From assembly GCA_025355115.1 (NCBI GenBank), contig JANXLO010000270.1:1-9438 (forward strand): a stretch of 9,438 nt of DNA, given 5' to 3'. Each line of letters starts with the position of its first letter. Position 1 is the stretch's first letter. The notes under the pieces are model-generated. The model was not told the origin of the DNA and did not search any database. It saw only the letters and a program-made list of their open reading frames with translations. This stretch comes from Chthonomonadaceae bacterium. GTDB lineage: Bacteria > Armatimonadota > Chthonomonadetes > Chthonomonadales > Chthonomonadaceae. The position numbers and the translations under genes are program-made. This document shows, piece after piece, positions 6,877-9,438 of the stretch.

Positions 6877-7090
6877 TTTTGTCGTGGAATTACGAAATAG
6901 GGTTCACGATGTAAGATGGTCGAGGTGAATGCATGTAGAATCAATTGCGTTGCTGCGCAGCCACTGCTGCTCGGCAAATCCGTCTGGTTTTGCGCCCGAC
7001 GACTTCATTGAAGCTGGCACGAAACAGAGAGGGGCATTCGTACAGGGGAGTAATGGATCGAGCGGTGAATAATGTGTCAAGGAGTCAGTC

Positions 7091-8107
7091 ATGCAGTATC
7101 GCAGCTTAGGGGATACAGGGCGCGCAGTGTCCACGGTCGGGTTTGGGGTCTGGACGGTTGCCACGACGATGTGGGGTATCGATGACGATGCAGTCGGTCT
7201 GAGGCTGCTGCGTCGCGCACTCGAGTTGGGCATCACCTTTTTCGACACAGCAGATGTCTACGGCGACGGCAAGGGCGAGACACTGTTGGCGGATGCGCTT
7301 GGAGATCACCGGGCAGAGATCGTCATCGGAACGAAGTTCGGCTACGATTTCTACAGCTCGCCCGGGATTCAGCCAGGGCAGCGCGAACGTCCTCAAGACT
7401 GGTCTCCTGCTTTCGTGCGCAAAGCCTGCGAGGAGAGTCTCCGCCGGCTAGGCACGGACTATATCGACCTGTATCAGATGCACAACCCGCGCATGGACGC
7501 GCTTCAGAACGACGACTTGATTGGCGTTCTGGAGGAGCTGAAGGCTGAAGGCAAGATACTCTCCTATGGGGCCGCACTTGGCCCTGCACTTAAGCCCGAC
7601 CGCCAGATCGAGGAGGGCCTGTATAGCGTCGCAAATCGGCAGATGTCGGTGCAGATCATTTACAATATGCTGGAGCAGGTGCTGGGCGCTTCCATTTGCC
7701 CCGTCGCTGCCAAGCATAAGGTTCCTGTTCTGGTGCGCGTTCCCCATGCCTCCGACATGCTGCTGGAACGAGTGACGGACGACACGGTGTTCTCGCCGAA
7801 CGATCATCGCAGCTTCCGGCAAGTCAATGAGGCCATGAAGCTGGAGTGGCAGACCAAAGGCATCAAGAAGGTGGCGCTGCTGAAATTCCTCACGCAAGAC
7901 ACGGGACGCACTCTTGGCCAGGCGGCGATACAGTTTCTGCTGAGCCAAGCCAGCATACCTTGCGTCTTTCCCAACATCTACGACGAGCCGCTGCTGGAGG
8001 AGCTTGCCGCTGCCTCGGACACGCCGCTGCTGACGCAGGAAGAGCTGAAAAAAGTGGCGCAGCTCTATGAGCATAACTTCTATCTGGATGAGCCGATCAC
8101 AGCATGA
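7091..8107 (+). CDS. Aldo/keto reductase family oxidoreductase
   Basis: The 338-residue protein is a cytoplasmic NADPH-dependent (beta/alpha)8-barrel reductase of the AKR superfamily, and the length is typical. It begins with the usual [10 protein letters not shown] strand. The catalytic tetrad is visible: Asp52 in FDTADVYG, Tyr57, Lys82 in IGTKFGYD and His131 in YQMHNP. The segment [28 protein letters not shown] is also characteristic, here at residues 104-131. The carbonyl substrate cannot be predicted. AAGGAG stands 6 bases before the ATG, which fixes the start. No signal peptide or membrane segment is present. It lies alone downstream of a divergent promoter and is followed by 154 bases before the WD40 gene; whether the two are co-transcribed is unclear because only a weak hairpin lies between them. 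Confidence 0.95.
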   Translation: MQYRSLGDTGRAVSTVGFGVWTVATTMWGIDDDAVGLRLLRRALELGITFFDTADVYGDGKGETLLADALGDHRAEIVIGTKFGYDFYSSPGIQPGQRERPQDWSPAFVRKACEESLRRLGTDYIDLYQMHNPRMDALQNDDLIGVLEELKAEGKILSYGAALGPALKPDRQIEEGLYSVANRQMSVQIIYNMLEQVLGASICPVAAKHKVPVLVRVPHASDMLLERVTDDTVFSPNDHRSFRQVNEAMKLEWQTKGIKKVALLKFLTQDTGRTLGQAAIQFLLSQASIPCVFPNIYDEPLLEELAAASDTPLLTQEELKKVAQLYEHNFYLDEPITA

Positions 8108-8191
8108 CAGGAGAGCGAGCCCCATATGCCGACAAAGCCGACTGACGGGCAGTGTGTAACAATTGGGTTCGGCAACGGTCTAAGAGGGAGC

Positions 8192-8210
8192 AAGCCGGTG
8201 ATTCCGGCTT
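8192..8210 (+). other. Hairpin between the aldo/keto reductase and WD40 genes
   Basis: AAGCCGG (8192-8198) and CCGGCTT (8204-8210) form a perfect 7-bp stem with a 5-base loop, about 85 bases after the reductase stop. It is not followed by a T run (only the TT closing the stem), so a factor-independent terminator is doubtful. It could be a weak terminator, a processing site or an attenuator-like leader structure for the WD40 gene. Confidence 0.35.
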
Positions 8211-8261
8211 CTATGCGGTGCCCGCGACGGCGCAGGCATATCTCGCTCTTGGAAGGAACTC

Positions 8262-9326
8262 GTGACGACCTTGATCCGCAGCCTGATTCGTTTCGGTGCT
8301 CTCTCAAAATCAATGCGCACCCGCGCTTCTCTTAACTCTTATGCGACCCTGTCTGCACTCTGTCTGGCCCTGCTGATTGGGGTGGTATTCACTCAGCCCT
8401 CTCGAGCTGATGCTGCTGGCTCGCTCGGGGAGGCGCTCCCGGTAGTTATCTCTGCCGGGGCCGATCATGATATCAAGCGATGGGATGTGAACGGCAAGCT
8501 CGAGTCGACGCTTGGCTCCCATGCCGACGCTGTCAACGCGCTGCTATTGGTCGGCTCCGAAACTCTGATCTCTGTCGGTGAAGACGGAGCCTGCAAGATC
8601 TGGAGTCTGACGGACGGGCGCATGACTCTGAATATCGACGCGGCGAAGGGAAGCATTCTGTCTCTTGCTCTCTCGCCGGACAAACGCATCGTGGCACTGG
8701 GCACAGGTGCGGGCAAGATCAGCCTTTGGGACCGCTCGACAGGACGAAAGTACAGTGAATCAGACGCGCATAGTGACGGAGTTCGCGCGCTTCGCTTCGC
8801 CTCCGATGGCTCCCTGCTCATCAGCGGCAGCGCGGACAGACAGATGCGCTTCTGGAAGGTGATGACCGGCGCAAAAGCCGCACTTGACTATCAGTCGAAC
8901 ATCAGTGCGCACGACGAAGCGGTGAACGGCCTTTCGCTCTCACCAGACGACAAGACGATCGCTACCATCTCCTCAGACGGCTATCTGAAGACATGGCAGC
9001 GCAACGGCGGCGGGCTTATCAATCGAGTCAAAGTCTGTGATCGTGGCGCGGCTGCCGTAGCCTACTCGCCGGACGGCAAAACGCTCGCGACGGGCGACGA
9101 GGAGGGGCGCGTACGCCTCTGGAATGGTTCAACAGGCGCAGCGGTCTCCACGTTAGGGAGCCACGAACGGGCGGTCACCTGCCTTGCCTGGTCGTCAGAC
9201 GGCAAGTACCTGGTCAGCGGCGGGGCGGATAAAACCGTGCGCTACTGGAGCCTTGACAAAGGCAAGCAGGCGGCGCGCATCACCGCCCATGATGGCGCGG
9301 TCAAGGCGGTAGTCGTCCTGCAGTAG
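8262..9326 (+). CDS. Exported seven-bladed WD40 beta-propeller protein
   Basis: A GTG start at 8262 is preceded by GGAAGGA (8251-8257), the only good ribosome site nearby; Met18 (8313) has none. The 354-residue product has a long basic N-region, a hydrophobic segment at about 29-43 and a likely signal-peptidase site after RADA (about residue 51), so it should be exported, or anchored if uncut. The rest is one closed propeller of seven WD repeats. Their terminal tryptophans are at 74, 114, 156, 198, 245, 287 and 329, mostly 40-42 apart, each before a turn such as WDxxTG. The final ITAHDGAVKAVVVLQ supplies the outer strand of blade one. WD propellers are protein-binding scaffolds without enzymatic activity; the partner is unknown. 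The next gene starts only 34 bases downstream with no terminator between, so co-transcription is likely. Confidence 0.92.
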   Translation: MTTLIRSLIRFGALSKSMRTRASLNSYATLSALCLALLIGVVFTQPSRADAAGSLGEALPVVISAGADHDIKRWDVNGKLESTLGSHADAVNALLLVGSETLISVGEDGACKIWSLTDGRMTLNIDAAKGSILSLALSPDKRIVALGTGAGKISLWDRSTGRKYSESDAHSDGVRALRFASDGSLLISGSADRQMRFWKVMTGAKAALDYQSNISAHDEAVNGLSLSPDDKTIATISSDGYLKTWQRNGGGLINRVKVCDRGAAAVAYSPDGKTLATGDEEGRVRLWNGSTGAAVSTLGSHERAVTCLAWSSDGKYLVSGGADKTVRYWSLDKGKQAARITAHDGAVKAVVVLQ

Positions 9327-9360
9327 ATTTGCTGAATCTTTAAAATTGATGGAGAGTGTG

Positions 9361-9438
9361 ATGGAAAATCGCGGGCGCACCATGGTGCAGTTTGGGTTCT
9401 ACAAGTTCGATGCCGCCTGGCGTCGTCTGCCGAAAGAG
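9361..9438 (+). CDS. Probable chlorite dismutase/HemQ-family heme protein (only first 26 codons present)
   Basis: ATG at 9361 is preceded by GGAGAG (9351-9356) and opens a frame that runs off the right edge. The visible residues include VQFGFYKFDAAWRRLPKE, which resembles the N-terminal strand of chlorite dismutase-like proteins (FVxFxFYKxDPAWRRL pattern). Members include coproheme decarboxylase (HemQ/ChdC), which makes heme b from coproheme, and true chlorite dismutases. With 26 residues the subtype and heme ligand cannot be judged. Met8 is a possible alternative start. It is likely co-transcribed with the WD40 gene. Confidence 0.65.
   Translation, partial: MENRGRTMVQFGFYKFDAAWRRLPKE

Larger units (their letters stand above)
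6764..7090. other. Divergent intergenic region between the secreted protein and aldo/keto reductase genes
   Basis: These 327 bases hold two back-to-back promoters (6802-6830 minus, 6847-6876 plus) whose -35 boxes are only 16 bases apart, with a palindromic ACCGGT between them at 6829-6834. To the right is a leader of about 200 bases that contains a 10-bp palindrome GCTGCGCAGC (6952-6961) and a weakly supported 47-codon ORF (6929-7072). No RNA gene, known riboswitch class or mobile element is recognisable. Confidence 0.6.

Noticed and set aside
7448..8125. 225-codon minus-strand frame opposite the aldo/keto reductase
   Set aside because: Shadow of a gene with a full catalytic tetrad and a good ribosome site on the plus strand.
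8126..8335. 69-codon plus-strand ORF between the reductase and WD40 genes
   Set aside because: The nearest AGGAG is 11 bases before its ATG, it overlaps the WD40 signal-peptide region in another frame, and the product has no recognisable features.
4931..9326. Idea that the neighbouring exported proteins are substrates of this TatC
   Set aside because: Neither the glycine-rich protein nor the WD40 protein has a twin-arginine motif at the signal peptide, so Sec export is more likely.

Overview
The window is ordinary bacterial chromosome: moderately high G+C, closely packed genes, purine-rich Shine-Dalgarno sites in front of most starts, a sigma-70-like promoter and an intrinsic terminator. No gene fixes the taxon. 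The mix of a glycosyltransferase-39 membrane protein, a cyanobacterial/plastid-like TatC with a long first external loop, a DUF1998 helicase, a secreted beta-propeller of WD repeats and a secreted glycine-rich protein would suit a lineage such as Armatimonadota or a neighbour. That is an inference from flavour only.

Layout. Positions 1-4731 hold a minus-strand operon read right to left: tatC, a DUF1998 (MrfA/YprA-like) helicase separated from tatC by one base, a previously easy-to-miss 53-residue single-span membrane protein whose start overlaps the end of the helicase gene, and a GT39-type membrane glycosyltransferase that runs off the left edge. Positions 4854-4889 form a clear intrinsic terminator that closes the next minus-strand unit. 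That unit is a single gene (4931-6763) for a secreted protein with an Ig-like N-terminus, an unrecognised middle domain, a collagen-like Gly-X-Y tract encoded by ten degenerate 27/30-bp tandem repeats, and a Lys/Arg/Thr-rich tail. It has its own strong extended -10 promoter (6802-6830).

From 6831 rightward everything is on the plus strand. A divergent promoter with a perfect TTGACA leads, after a leader of about 200 bases, to an aldo/keto reductase (7091-8107). It is followed by an exported seven-bladed WD40 propeller with a GTG start (8262-9326), and then by the first 26 codons of a probable chlorite dismutase/HemQ-family protein that runs off the right edge.

How they fit together. The left operon combines protein export (TatC), DNA repair or processing (helicase) and envelope glycosylation (GT39). 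These are functionally unlike genes that appear to be co-transcribed, with tight junctions at tatC-helicase and helicase-small protein. I see no mobile element, CRISPR array, RNA gene or defence island, and no convincing undescribed multi-gene system. The items most worth following up are the collagen-like secreted protein, the overlapping small membrane protein gene and the enlarged TatC loop.
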